A stretch of 49,319 bases of DNA from an uncultured Bacteroidales bacterium (GTDB lineage Bacteria; Bacteroidota; Bacteroidia; Bacteroidales; Bacteroidaceae): assembly GCA_902772585.1 (NCBI GenBank), contig CACYBB010000017.1:1-49319 (forward strand), read 5' to 3'. Shown here piece after piece: positions 8,138-16,522 of this stretch (position 1 is the stretch's first letter; each line of letters opens with the position of its first letter). Made by a program: the position numbers and the translations under genes. The notes below the pieces were generated by a model that did no database searches, was not told the origin of the DNA, and saw only the letters and a program-made list of their open reading frames with translations.

Positions 8138-8168
8138 TTTGTATTGTCCTCGCTTATTCGTACCTTTG
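8138..8168 (+). promoter_or_regulatory. Downstream promoter of pepD (P2)
   Basis: TTTG at 8138-8141, 19 bp, then TACCTTTG at 8161-8168, 27 bp before the pepD ATG. This is the second copy of the duplicated promoter. Confidence 0.8.
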
Positions 8169-8195
8169 CAAATAGATTCCTTAAACTAAGACACA

Positions 8196-9656
8196 ATGAA
8201 CGAAATTCAGAATTTGAATCCGCAGTGCATCTGGAAGAATTTCTACGCACTGACACAGGTACCACGTCCCAGTGGACACTTAGAGAAAATCCAACAGTTC
8301 CTGCTCGACTTCGGTAAGCAGGCTGGCGTATATGCCGTAAAAGATCCCGCAGGCAATATCCACTTCCGCAAGCCCGCCACCCCAGGCATGGAGAACAAGA
8401 AGGGTATCATCCTGCAGGCCCACATGGACATGGTGCCACAGAAGACACCAGAGAGCACACATAACTTCGAGACCGACCCCATAGAGCCGTGGATTGACGG
8501 CGAGTGGGTGAAGGCTAAGGGTACCACACTGGGTGCCGACAATGGTCTGGGCGTAGCTGCCATCATGGCCATCATGGAGGACAAAACCTTGAAGCACGGA
8601 CCCATCGACGCCTTGATTACACGTGACGAAGAGACGGGTATGTTTGGTGCCAACGAACTGCCTGAGGGCGAGTTGCAGGGTGATATCCTGATGAACCTCG
8701 ACTCAGAGCACTGGGGTAAGTTTGTCATCGGAAGTGCTGGTGGCATTGACGTTACCGCTACACTCGACTACCAGGAGGTGGAGACGGACGCTGAGGATGC
8801 TGCCGTCAAGGTAACAGTGAAGAACCTGCGTGGTGGACACTCTGGTCTGGAAATCAACGAAGGTCGCGGCAATGCCAACAAACTGCTGGTACAGGTAGTC
8901 CGCGAGGCCATTGCTGAGACGGAGGCCCGTTTGGCCAGTTGGAATGGTGGCAATATGCGCAACGCCATTCCTTTCAAGGCCGAGGCTGTGCTGACACTGC
9001 CCAAGGAGAACATTGCTGCACTGAAGGAGATTGCCAACGACTGGCAGGAGACCTTCAATGACGAGTTCAAACTCATCGAGCCACAGGGTATCGAAGTCAT
9101 CGTAGAGGAGGTGGCTACTCCCGTCAAGGAAGTGCCCGTAGAGATTCAGGACAATCTGGTGGATGCTATCTTCGCTTGTCACGACGGCGTTATCCGCTTC
9201 ATCCCCGCCTACCCCAGCGTGGTAGAGACCTCGTCGAATCTCGCTATCATCAATATCGGTGAGGGCAAGGCCAGCATCAAGATTCTGGCACGTAGTAGTC
9301 GTGAGGATATGAAGGACTACGTGGTAACCATGCTGGAGAGTTGCTTCTCGATGGCAGGCATGAAGGTAGAGACTGCAGGTTCGTATGGTGGCTGGGATCC
9401 TAACCCCGACTCAGAAATCCTACACCTATTATTAAAAGAGTATAAGGAGCTGTTTGGCAAGGACGGTATCATCCAGGTAGACCATGCTGGTCTGGAGTGC
9501 TCCGTCATCCTGGGCAAGTATCCCTGGCTCGACGTTGTCAGCCTCGGTCCTACGATGAAGTCGCCACACACCACTACCGAGCGTGCCCTCATCGAGACAG
9601 TTGCACCCTTCTGGGAGTTGCTGAAGAAGACCCTCGAGGACGTGCCTGAGAAGTAA
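8196..9656 (+). CDS. pepD: Aminoacyl-histidine dipeptidase (M20 family)
   Basis: The 486-residue protein matches PepD/Xaa-His dipeptidase in length and motifs. The two-zinc site is complete: His76 and Asp78 in QAHMDMV, Asp115 in GADNG, general base Glu145 and ligand Glu146 in RDEETG, Asp169 in NLDSE, and a C-terminal His in SPHTTTERA. It hydrolyses carnosine-like and other Xaa-His dipeptides and acts in the cytoplasm in peptide use; no signal peptide is present. Two copies of a promoter precede it and a terminator follows directly, so it is monocistronic. Confidence 0.95.
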   Translation: MNEIQNLNPQCIWKNFYALTQVPRPSGHLEKIQQFLLDFGKQAGVYAVKDPAGNIHFRKPATPGMENKKGIILQAHMDMVPQKTPESTHNFETDPIEPWIDGEWVKAKGTTLGADNGLGVAAIMAIMEDKTLKHGPIDALITRDEETGMFGANELPEGELQGDILMNLDSEHWGKFVIGSAGGIDVTATLDYQEVETDAEDAAVKVTVKNLRGGHSGLEINEGRGNANKLLVQVVREAIAETEARLASWNGGNMRNAIPFKAEAVLTLPKENIAALKEIANDWQETFNDEFKLIEPQGIEVIVEEVATPVKEVPVEIQDNLVDAIFACHDGVIRFIPAYPSVVETSSNLAIINIGEGKASIKILARSSREDMKDYVVTMLESCFSMAGMKVETAGSYGGWDPNPDSEILHLLLKEYKELFGKDGIIQVDHAGLECSVILGKYPWLDVVSLGPTMKSPHTTTERALIETVAPFWELLKKTLEDVPEK

Positions 9657-9668
9657 AATATTCAAAAA

Positions 9669-9705
9669 ATGCAGATTTGCTTTGGTGAATCTGCATTTTT
9701 TTTTT
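9669..9705 (+). terminator. Intrinsic terminator of pepD
   Basis: ATGCAGATT at 9669-9677 pairs perfectly with AATCTGCAT at 9688-9696, followed by ten Ts. Its loop contains TTTG, which also serves as the -33 element of the corA promoter. Confidence 0.88.
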
Positions 9706-9712
9706 ACCTTTG
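9681..9712 (+). promoter_or_regulatory. corA promoter, nested in the pepD terminator
   Basis: TTTG at 9681-9684 (in the terminator loop), 20 bp, then TACCTTTG at 9705-9712, starting at the last base of the T-run. Both elements fit the consensus. Transcription should begin near 9718-9722, upstream of the mini-ORF at 9743. Confidence 0.8.
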
Positions 9713-9860
9713 CAGCGTCAAACAAATAAAACAACAGAAATTATGGACGATTACCCGGCGGATACTTGTAACAAGTAAGGCGGGGGATAGCCGGTAAAGC
9801 CGCTAATCCCTTTGCCGCATTGAGAACTATCAATTGTCAATAAATTGAAGGATTAGCACA
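9713..9860 (+). promoter_or_regulatory. Structured corA leader with alternative pairings
   Basis: The leader of about 140 bases has several complementary segments. GGGATAGC (9784-9791) pairs with GCT-ATCCC (9802-9810, one bulged A). CTAATCC (9803-9809) is also perfectly complementary to GGATTAG (9850-9856), which lies 5 bases before the corA ATG. These two pairings exclude each other. CCGGC (9755-9759, inside the mini-ORF) can pair with GCCGG (9790-9794). I do not recognise a known Mg2+ riboswitch (M-box). Confidence 0.5.
9743..9778 (+). CDS. Putative leader peptide MDDYPADTCNK upstream of corA
   Basis: An 11-codon ORF starts about 25 bases after the predicted transcription start. It is rich in acidic residues and has a proline (MDDYPAD), a composition known to destabilise translating ribosomes at low Mg2+ in the mgtL leaders of enterobacterial Mg2+ transporters. 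The last codons lie within a hairpin (TACTTG/CAAGTA, 9763-9777). Translation is not proven. Confidence 0.4.
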   Translation: MDDYPADTCNK

Positions 9861-10787
9861 ATGAAGACCTATTGGAATACCCAAGGTGGGCTCAGCCAGC
9901 TGAAGGAGTGGCAGCCCAATTGTTGGATACAGGTGACGTGTCCAACAGAGGAAGACCAGCAGATGCTGGAGGAGAAATTCAATATTCCCGACTACTTCAT
10001 GTCGGACATCAGCGATACCGATGAGCGTGCCCGTTATGAATACGATGACGGTTGGATGCTCATCATCCTGCGTATCCCTTATGTTAAGGAGGTACGTAGT
10101 CGTACGCCATATACCACCGTTCCTCTGGGTATCATCCACAAGCGCGACATCACCATCACTGTCTGCTTCTACGAGACAAACATGATGATTGATTTCGTCA
10201 GTTACCAGCAGAAGCGCGGCGTGGGCTTCACCGATCATGTGGACATGATTTTCCGTCTGTTCCTGTCGAGTGCCGTATGGTACCTGAAGCGACTGAAGCA
10301 GATCAGCATGCTCATTGACAAGGCCAAGCGTAATCTGGACCGTGAGGTGAACAACGAGTCGCTGATTGGTCTGTCACGTCTGCAAGACTCGCTGACATAT
10401 TTCAACACCTCTATCCGTGGCAACGAGGTATTGCTATCGAAATTGAAGTTCAAGTTGCAGATTGACGAACTGGATGCTGACCTCATCGAGGATGTCAACA
10501 TCGAGATGACACAGGCCCGCGAGACGACGAGCATCTATTCGAACATCTTGGAGTCAACAATGGATACCTACCAGTCGATTATCAACAACAACATGAACAC
10601 CATCATGCGTACGCTGACAAGTGTGACCATCATCCTCATGTTGCCCACGCTGGTAGCCTCGTTCTTCGGCATGAACCTCATCAATGGTATGGAGAATAGT
10701 CCTGTCGGATTCATCGTTGCTATCATCATTTCAGTACTCATTTCAGTGCTGTCATTGCTGGTATTCAAGAGGAAACGACTCATTTAA
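9861..10787 (+). CDS. corA: CorA-family magnesium/divalent cation channel
   Basis: The 308-residue protein has a long cytoplasmic N-terminal domain, a charged helical stalk, and two C-terminal membrane helices. Between them is the GMN selectivity signature (GMN at 270-272 in FFGMNLING), followed by a short acidic loop (NGMENSP). It ends with the basic cluster KRKRLI. It forms a pentameric Mg2+ (or Co2+/Ni2+) uptake channel in the inner membrane. The long structured leader and the mini-ORF upstream suggest control in response to Mg2+. Confidence 0.93.
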   Translation: MKTYWNTQGGLSQLKEWQPNCWIQVTCPTEEDQQMLEEKFNIPDYFMSDISDTDERARYEYDDGWMLIILRIPYVKEVRSRTPYTTVPLGIIHKRDITITVCFYETNMMIDFVSYQQKRGVGFTDHVDMIFRLFLSSAVWYLKRLKQISMLIDKAKRNLDREVNNESLIGLSRLQDSLTYFNTSIRGNEVLLSKLKFKLQIDELDADLIEDVNIEMTQARETTSIYSNILESTMDTYQSIINNNMNTIMRTLTSVTIILMLPTLVASFFGMNLINGMENSPVGFIVAIIISVLISVLSLLVFKRKRLI

Positions 10788-10838
10788 GTCACTTTTTTCA
10801 GAAAAAATTAGGTGGTTTCAGAATTATTTACTAATTTT

Positions 10839-10894
10839 GCCAAGAATCTTGGCGAGCCTGCTTGCGCTCGACAAAAGAAGCGCGCTTCTTTTGT
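10839..10894. repeat. Hairpin and 24-bp perfect palindrome upstream of the DUF349 gene
   Basis: GCCAAG-AAT-CTTGGC lies at 10839-10853, and a perfect 24-bp palindrome with half-site ACAAAAGAAGCG lies at 10871-10894. A -7-like TAATTTTG is at 10832-10839. The gap between corA and the DUF349 gene (10788-10966) holds no gene. The palindrome could be an RNA hairpin in the leader or a binding site. Confidence 0.7.
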
Positions 10895-10966
10895 TCTCGC
10901 TTGCTCGCAGCCTTGAATTCCTTTTTTGTGTACTCTAATCCTAAACATGAACTAAAAGTATTTTAG

Positions 10967-12808
10967 ATGATGGACTCTCAAGAAAAGGCTCTTGTAGAAG
11001 AGCAGGTTGCAGAACAAAACGTTGAACAAAACGTAGTAGAAAACAATGAAAACGCAGAAGTCGCAGAGACTGTAGAGGTCACTGAGGCAGCAGAGCGTAA
11101 GCAGTATGACACCAAGAAGGAAGTCTTGGAGCGTGTCCGTGAGATTGCTCACGGAGAGGAGGCTCCCCAGAAAGACGAGGTGGACTACCTGAAGACCGTT
11201 TTCTACAAGTTACACATTGCCGAGCGCGAAGCAGCCCTCAAGGAATATATTGATGGCGGTGGAGACCCTGAGCAATACCAGATTACGCCCGACCCCGACG
11301 AGGAGGCTTTCAAGGCAGAGATGGGTATTATCAAGGAGAAGCGCCAGAAGCTGTTCCGTGAGCAGGAGCAAGAGAAGCAGGACAACCTGGAGAAGAAACT
11401 TGCCATCATCGAGAAGATTAAGACGATGATAACCTCGCCTGAGGAGGCCAACAAGTCATACAAAGACTTCAAGGCTCTGCAGGACGAGTGGAAAGAAATC
11501 AAGAACGTTCCCGCTGAGCGTGCCAATGAGCTTTGGCGTAACTACCAGTTGTATGTAGAGCAGTTCTACGACCTGCTGAAGTTGAACAGCGAGGCTCGCG
11601 AATATGACTTCAAGAAGAACCTGGAGGCTAAGACCAAACTCTGTGAGGCTGCTGAGAAGTTGGCTGAGGAACAGGACGTTATCAGTGCATTCCACCAGTT
11701 GCAGAAGTTGCATCAGGAATACCGCGAGACAGGTCCCGTAGCCCGCGAGTTGCGTGAAGAGATATGGAATCGCTTCAAGGCTGCCTCGACAGTCATCAAC
11801 AAGCGCCACCAGCAGCACTTCGAAGACCTGCGCGCCAAGGAGGAGGACAACCTCGCCAAGAAGACCGCTCTCTGCGAGAAGGTCGAGGCTATCGCTGCTG
11901 AGGAGAACAAGGGCAGTGGTGACTGGGAGCGTCATACCAAGGAGATTATCGAGTTGCAGACCGAATGGAAGACCATTGGTTTTGCACCACAGAAGATGAA
12001 CGTAAAGATCTTCGAGCGTTTCCGTGCCGCCTGCGATGACTTCTTTGGTCGTAAGGCAGAGCATTTCCGTGGTCTGAAGGATACCTTCAAGGAGAATGCC
12101 GACAAGAAGCGTGCCCTCATCGAGAAGGCCAAGGCATTGCAAGACTCTACCGACTGGAAATCAACAGGCGACAAGCTCATCAACCTGCAGAAGGAGTGGA
12201 AGACCATCGGTATGGTTCCCAAGAAGTTGGGTGACCAGCTATGGGAGGAGTTCCTGGGTGCTTGCAACAAGTTCTTCGAGGCCCGCAATGCTGCTGGTGC
12301 CAACACCCGTAGTGACGAGCGTGAGAACCTGGAGAAGAAACGTAGCATCATCGAACAACTGAAGGCTGCAGCTGAAGAGGCTGGTGAAGGTTTGCAGGAG
12401 AAGGTACAGCAACTCGTTGAGCAGTATCAGGGCATTGGCCACGTACCCTTCAAGGAGAAGGACAAGCTCTATGAAGAATATCACGCTGTCCTCGACAAAC
12501 TCTATAAGGAGTTGAACATCAGCGTTGCCAAGCGTCGTCTGTCGAAGTTCAAGGACACCATCAAACAGGTTGCTGAGCGTGGTGAGAATGCTTTGGACAA
12601 CGAGCGTGCCCGTCTGATGCGCCAGTATGAGCAGCTGAAGCAGGAGGTACAGACCTACGAGAACAACCTCGGTTTCCTCAATGCATCAAGCAAGAAGGGC
12701 AACAGCCTCATCGACGAGATGAACCGCAAGGTACAGAAGTTGAAGGACGAGGTGCAGCTGGTTCGCGAGAAGATTAAGGCCATCGACGCAGAGAACCGCG
12801 AGAAGTAA
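10967..12808 (+). CDS. DUF349 repeat protein
   Basis: The 613-residue protein has an acidic, low-complexity N-terminus (about 1-45) and is then almost wholly helical and charged. It contains several repeats of the DUF349 type, recognisable as L..EWK.IG.VP (for example LQTEWKTIGFAPQK and LQKEWKTIGMVPKK) followed by WE.F..ACN.FF.  There is no signal peptide or membrane segment, so it is cytoplasmic. Long coiled-coil stretches are expected in the last 150 residues. Members are widespread in Bacteroidetes; the role is unknown. It is transcribed alone and ends at a bidirectional terminator. Confidence 0.85.
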   Translation: MMDSQEKALVEEQVAEQNVEQNVVENNENAEVAETVEVTEAAERKQYDTKKEVLERVREIAHGEEAPQKDEVDYLKTVFYKLHIAEREAALKEYIDGGGDPEQYQITPDPDEEAFKAEMGIIKEKRQKLFREQEQEKQDNLEKKLAIIEKIKTMITSPEEANKSYKDFKALQDEWKEIKNVPAERANELWRNYQLYVEQFYDLLKLNSEAREYDFKKNLEAKTKLCEAAEKLAEEQDVISAFHQLQKLHQEYRETGPVARELREEIWNRFKAASTVINKRHQQHFEDLRAKEEDNLAKKTALCEKVEAIAAEENKGSGDWERHTKEIIELQTEWKTIGFAPQKMNVKIFERFRAACDDFFGRKAEHFRGLKDTFKENADKKRALIEKAKALQDSTDWKSTGDKLINLQKEWKTIGMVPKKLGDQLWEEFLGACNKFFEARNAAGANTRSDERENLEKKRSIIEQLKAAAEEAGEGLQEKVQQLVEQYQGIGHVPFKEKDKLYEEYHAVLDKLYKELNISVAKRRLSKFKDTIKQVAERGENALDNERARLMRQYEQLKQEVQTYENNLGFLNASSKKGNSLIDEMNRKVQKLKDEVQLVREKIKAIDAENREK

Positions 12809-12831
12809 TCCTTAAGAAGATAACAAAAAGA

Positions 12832-12860
12832 AATAGGTGAGATTGCTCTCACCTATTTTT
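12832..12860. terminator. Bidirectional terminator between DUF349 gene and glmM
   Basis: AATAGGTGAG (12832-12841) pairs with CTCACCTATT (12848-12857) around six bases, with an A-run before and a T-run after. It can end both converging transcripts. Confidence 0.85.
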
Positions 12861-12878
12861 ATTATATAGTCTCAACGA

Positions 12879-14261
12879 TTATTTCTGCATGTCATAGACC
12901 ACCTGCATCAGTTTCTTACCCAGCTCGTCAGCCATCTCCATGGTCTGAGCCTCGCTATAGACACGGATGATGGGTTCGGTATTCGACTTGCGCAGGTGTA
13001 CCCAGCGGTCAGCAAAATCAATCTTCACACCATCAATGTCGTTAACCTGTGCAGAATTGTCCTGAGCAAACATCTCCTTGACCTTCACGAGGATAGCATC
13101 CACATCCGTTTCAGGAGTCAGGTCGATGCGGTTCTTTGCAATCTGATACTCTGGGAAGGTCTTGCGGAGTTCACTGACCGTGCAGCCCTTCTTTGCCAAC
13201 GATGTCAGGAACAGAGCGATGCCTACCAAAGCATCACGACCATAGTGGCTCTCAGGATAGATGACACCACCATTACCCTCACCACCAATAACAGCATTCA
13301 CCTCTTTCATCTTAGTGGTGACATTCACCTCACCAACGGCAGCAGCTGCATACTTACCACCATGTTTCTCCGTGACGTCACGCAGGGCACGGGTTGATGA
13401 GAGGTTGGAAACGGTATTGCCAACAGTCTGTGACAGTACATAGTCTGCCACGCTGACCAGCGTGTATTCCTCACCAAACATCTTGCCATCCTCGCAGATA
13501 AAGGCCAGACGGTCCACATCGGGGTCAACGACGATACCCAGGTCATACTTGCCCGTCTTCATCTCGTCCATGATACCCTGCAGGTTCTTCTCCAGTGGCT
13601 CTGGGTTGTGAGCAAAGTCGCCCGTCACCTCACCATTCAGGAACTTATAGCTGACACCCAGTTTGTCAAGCAGTTTGGGCAGGATGAGTCCACCAACAGA
13701 ATTGATACTATCCACACACACCTTAAAGCCAGCCTTCTTAATAGCTTCCACATCTACCAACTTCAGGTCAAGGACAGACTGTACATGGCGGTCATCGAAC
13801 GAGTCATCGATGGTGACATGTCCCAGGTTATCTACCTCAGCATATTGGAAATCTTCCTTCTCAGCAATAGCCAGCACCTCAGCGCCATCAGCAGCTGTCA
13901 GGAATTCACCCTCACTGTTCAACAGCTTCAGCGCATTCCACTGACGAGGGTTGTGCGAAGCGGTGATGATGATACCACCATCGGCACCATTCATACGAAC
14001 AGCCAACTCGGTAGTCGGTGTCGAAGCATAGCCGATATCCAGCACGTCGAAGCCCATGCCCACGAGGGTACCACAGACGACGTCGCGAACCATGTGACCA
14101 GAAAGGCGACCATCACGACCAACCACTATCCTACCCGTCTTGCGGGGAATAAAGGTTGCATATGCCGTTGTAAACTTAACGATATCCAGTGGATTGAGGG
14201 TATCCCCCGTGCGTCCGCCAATAGTTCCGCGGATGCCGGAAATAGATTTAATCAGTGTCAT
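12879..14261 (-). CDS. glmM: Phosphoglucosamine mutase
   Basis: The 460-residue protein has all phosphohexomutase motifs: the phosphoserine loop TASHNP (Ser102), the Mg2+ loop DPDVDR (Asp246/248/250), the sugar-binding loop GEGNGG (from Glu328) and the phosphate-binding RKSNTEP near the C-terminus. It converts glucosamine 6-phosphate to glucosamine 1-phosphate for UDP-GlcNAc and cell-wall synthesis. The subfamily call GlmM rather than phosphomannomutase rests on overall resemblance; length and motifs fit. It lies 9 bp behind a lipoprotein gene and shares its promoter at 14963-14994. Confidence 0.85.
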   Translation of the reverse strand: MTLIKSISGIRGTIGGRTGDTLNPLDIVKFTTAYATFIPRKTGRIVVGRDGRLSGHMVRDVVCGTLVGMGFDVLDIGYASTPTTELAVRMNGADGGIIITASHNPRQWNALKLLNSEGEFLTAADGAEVLAIAEKEDFQYAEVDNLGHVTIDDSFDDRHVQSVLDLKLVDVEAIKKAGFKVCVDSINSVGGLILPKLLDKLGVSYKFLNGEVTGDFAHNPEPLEKNLQGIMDEMKTGKYDLGIVVDPDVDRLAFICEDGKMFGEEYTLVSVADYVLSQTVGNTVSNLSSTRALRDVTEKHGGKYAAAAVGEVNVTTKMKEVNAVIGGEGNGGVIYPESHYGRDALVGIALFLTSLAKKGCTVSELRKTFPEYQIAKNRIDLTPETDVDAILVKVKEMFAQDNSAQVNDIDGVKIDFADRWVHLRKSNTEPIIRVYSEAQTMEMADELGKKLMQVVYDMQK

Positions 14262-14270
14262 AGTGATTCT

Positions 14271-14933
14271 TTATCTTTCTCTTTGGTATGTTATCTCATA
14301 ATAGTATGGTGTCACACTCGACGAGGCATCAGCAGTGCCCTGTGAGTGGGGCACAATCAGACGCACCTTAGCAGTCTCCTCGTCGGGATTTTCCGGACGA
14401 CCAATCTTTACGTAATTCAGTGGAACGAGCCAACCGCCAGGCACTGATGCCGAGCCATGATAACGGTACATCATACCTGAAAGGAACGATGCCGTAATGG
14501 TTGTTCCCGTACGCTTCACACTCATCTTGTCGAGGTACTGCGACACATCAATACCTGTACCCAACGTCGACAGCGAGGCATGCACATCGTTGCGCACCAC
14601 CACTTCGCCCGTCTGGATATTCTTCTCCATAAAGCGACAGAGTATATTCACTGCCTTGTTCTCCTCCAGCACACTACCGCAACCTCCACGTACAATCTGC
14701 ATATAGACACCGTTGCGGGTGAATCTCACAAACTGATTGCTCGACAGAATAGTTGTATTGCCTTGTGCCTCGAAGGTGGTCTGGTCAATCACCTCAATAC
14801 CCTGCTCTGAGATAAAACGCTCAATAGCATCCTGCTCCTTCTTCTTCATGTCCGAGTAAGTCTCATACTTCTCGCAACCAGCCATCACGACAACAGCCAT
14901 CAGAAGGGCAATGATATAGGAATATTTCTTCAT
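14271..14933 (-). CDS. Lipoprotein, DUF4827-like
   Basis: The 220-residue product starts MKKYSYIIALLMAVVVMAGC, a type II signal with lipobox Cys at residue 20, so it is a lipid-anchored envelope protein. The ATG at 14933 was chosen over a longer frame because it gives this signal and lies just behind a consensus promoter. The rest has the shape I associate with the DUF4827 family, which often sits next to glmM in Bacteroidales and may have a peptidyl-prolyl isomerase-like fold. Function unknown. It is co-transcribed with glmM. Confidence 0.75.
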   Translation of the reverse strand: MKKYSYIIALLMAVVVMAGCEKYETYSDMKKKEQDAIERFISEQGIEVIDQTTFEAQGNTTILSSNQFVRFTRNGVYMQIVRGGCGSVLEENKAVNILCRFMEKNIQTGEVVVRNDVHASLSTLGTGIDVSQYLDKMSVKRTGTTITASFLSGMMYRYHGSASVPGGWLVPLNYVKIGRPENPDEETAKVRLIVPHSQGTADASSSVTPYYYEITYQRER

Positions 14934-14962
14934 CTTTTCTTCTACTATTTCGATTTTCCGTG

Positions 14963-14994
14963 CAAAGGTACGAATAAGTGTGGAAAACACCAAA
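14963..14994 (-). promoter_or_regulatory. Promoter of the lipoprotein-glmM operon
   Basis: On the minus strand TTTG (14994-14991), 20 bp, then TACCTTTG (14970-14963), 29 bp before the lipoprotein ATG. It lies just after the stop codon of the upstream M6 protease gene, so glmM does not depend on the long operon. Confidence 0.82.
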
Positions 14995-15013
14995 CAAATA
15001 ACACTTTTTACCA

Positions 15014-16522
15014 CTATTTAATCACAACCTTACGACCATTTACAATATAAACACCCTTGTTTGGTTGTCCGTTGACGCTGCGACCTTGCAGGTCGTAAAA
15101 ACATGGAGTGAGCGATGAAGGGTCAGCGGTAAAGGTCCGGATGGCCGAGGGGGTATAACCTGCAAAGTCAAAAGAGGCGAGGCCGTTGGTGAGGGCGATA
15201 TTGGTGATGGACTTGTTCATCAGTTTACGACCATCGGTATTCTCATGGTTCAGCGTAGCAGCAGGCTCAGAGTCGTTGGTCAGCAGGTTATTCGACAGAT
15301 AAGGATAGGCCCAGCCACTACTCTGATAGGTGGAGGTTCTGTTGTTGGCAGGGAAAATAGTGTAGCGCTTATAAGTTTCGCTATTGGGTGCAGTCAATGT
15401 ACTCGGCCACACAGAAGCGTCATAGTCAATATGGAACACCACGACGCCATGACCAGGGATATCAGTATCCCATCCCGTCTGCTGGCGGTTCTCTATAAAG
15501 TAGTACTCATTCTCCCATCCATCGTTACGAACAAGATAGGCAACAGGCTGCTCTGCCAACTGCGGCATGTCGGTGATGGTAGTATTCTCAGTCAGTTCCG
15601 TGGGTGTCAGCCACCCCATCAGCCAACGCTCATGGGCAGAATAGCCTGCAGGCCGATAGCCGCCACCATTATAGTTGCCATAGTCCATGAGGTCCCAACT
15701 ATATACATATGACGTTCTAGCATTATAGAAATCGGGAAATCCAAAGCAATGAGTATATTCATGACAGATGATACCGAACGAGCCGTAATCGTTATTTTTT
15801 GTCAGCTCATTCAAGGCACAGTAGCAGTCGACCAGATAGTCCTTGTCACCCGAAGAAACGAGAATGGGCTCGCAATAGACATCCTCTTGGCGATCCTTCA
15901 AGTGTTCACTCATCCACCATTGGTGCGGCCATATCAAGTCAGACTCAGTAGAGTCATTCATGCCGTGACCAGCATAGACGATAAGCAACTGGTTGATGAA
16001 GCCATCACCATTCCAGTCATATTTGCTCCAGTCAATGTCGAGTGTCTTCAGTATATCCACGATGTCCTCAATCAGATACTGCGAGTTTTCATCATCCGAA
16101 TAAGTGCTGGCATACTTCTTGGCATCGCCACTGACCTGCACATATACCAAGTCGAAAACAAGATTGAAATCACCATAACTTTGGTCAAAGAAATAGTCGT
16201 GGACGGAACCCTTGAAAGGTTCTTCCGTCAGATTCTCAGCGTTAAATATCTTGTCCCACTGCTGCATGGTGGCAGTCTCATCACCAACGAATGTACGGTC
16301 GTTGAATGCCACCAGTACCGTCAGTTGATGACGATCGCCATGATAGAAATCACCACCTGCCTGTCGACTTTGACCACTAGAATTGCCACGAGTCAGCATC
16401 ATGCTCTGAGGACGGGGCGTTCCCCTACGACAATTGCTCACACGGATGTTGTCGTCTGCTACTGACGGCAAACAAGCAGTCAGCAACAGTACGAGACAGA
16501 TTATGTGACAACGGATGGTCAT
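15014..16522 (-). CDS. Secreted M6-family metalloprotease (immune inhibitor A-like), first of a pair
   Basis: The 502-residue protein has a signal peptide and the zinc motif HEYTHCFGFPD (His254, Glu255, His258, third ligand Asp264), followed by a Met-turn-like WDLMDYG. It ends in a short tail (YDLQGRSVNGQPNKG, then VYIVNGRKVVIK) of the type found on secreted Prevotella proteins, so secretion to the surface or medium is likely. Its ATG overlaps the stop of the neighbouring M6 gene by four bases (ATGA), so the two are translationally coupled. Substrate unknown; host or dietary protein degradation is the usual expectation. Confidence 0.87.
   Translation of the reverse strand: MTIRCHIICLVLLLTACLPSVADDNIRVSNCRRGTPRPQSMMLTRGNSSGQSRQAGGDFYHGDRHQLTVLVAFNDRTFVGDETATMQQWDKIFNAENLTEEPFKGSVHDYFFDQSYGDFNLVFDLVYVQVSGDAKKYASTYSDDENSQYLIEDIVDILKTLDIDWSKYDWNGDGFINQLLIVYAGHGMNDSTESDLIWPHQWWMSEHLKDRQEDVYCEPILVSSGDKDYLVDCYCALNELTKNNDYGSFGIICHEYTHCFGFPDFYNARTSYVYSWDLMDYGNYNGGGYRPAGYSAHERWLMGWLTPTELTENTTITDMPQLAEQPVAYLVRNDGWENEYYFIENRQQTGWDTDIPGHGVVVFHIDYDASVWPSTLTAPNSETYKRYTIFPANNRTSTYQSSGWAYPYLSNNLLTNDSEPAATLNHENTDGRKLMNKSITNIALTNGLASFDFAGYTPSAIRTFTADPSSLTPCFYDLQGRSVNGQPNKGVYIVNGRKVVIK

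Noticed and set aside
9743-9860. Known Mg2+ (M-box) or Mn2+ riboswitch before corA
   Set aside because: The conserved words of these riboswitches that I remember are not present, and the leader is shorter than an M-box. It is reported instead as an unclassified leader.
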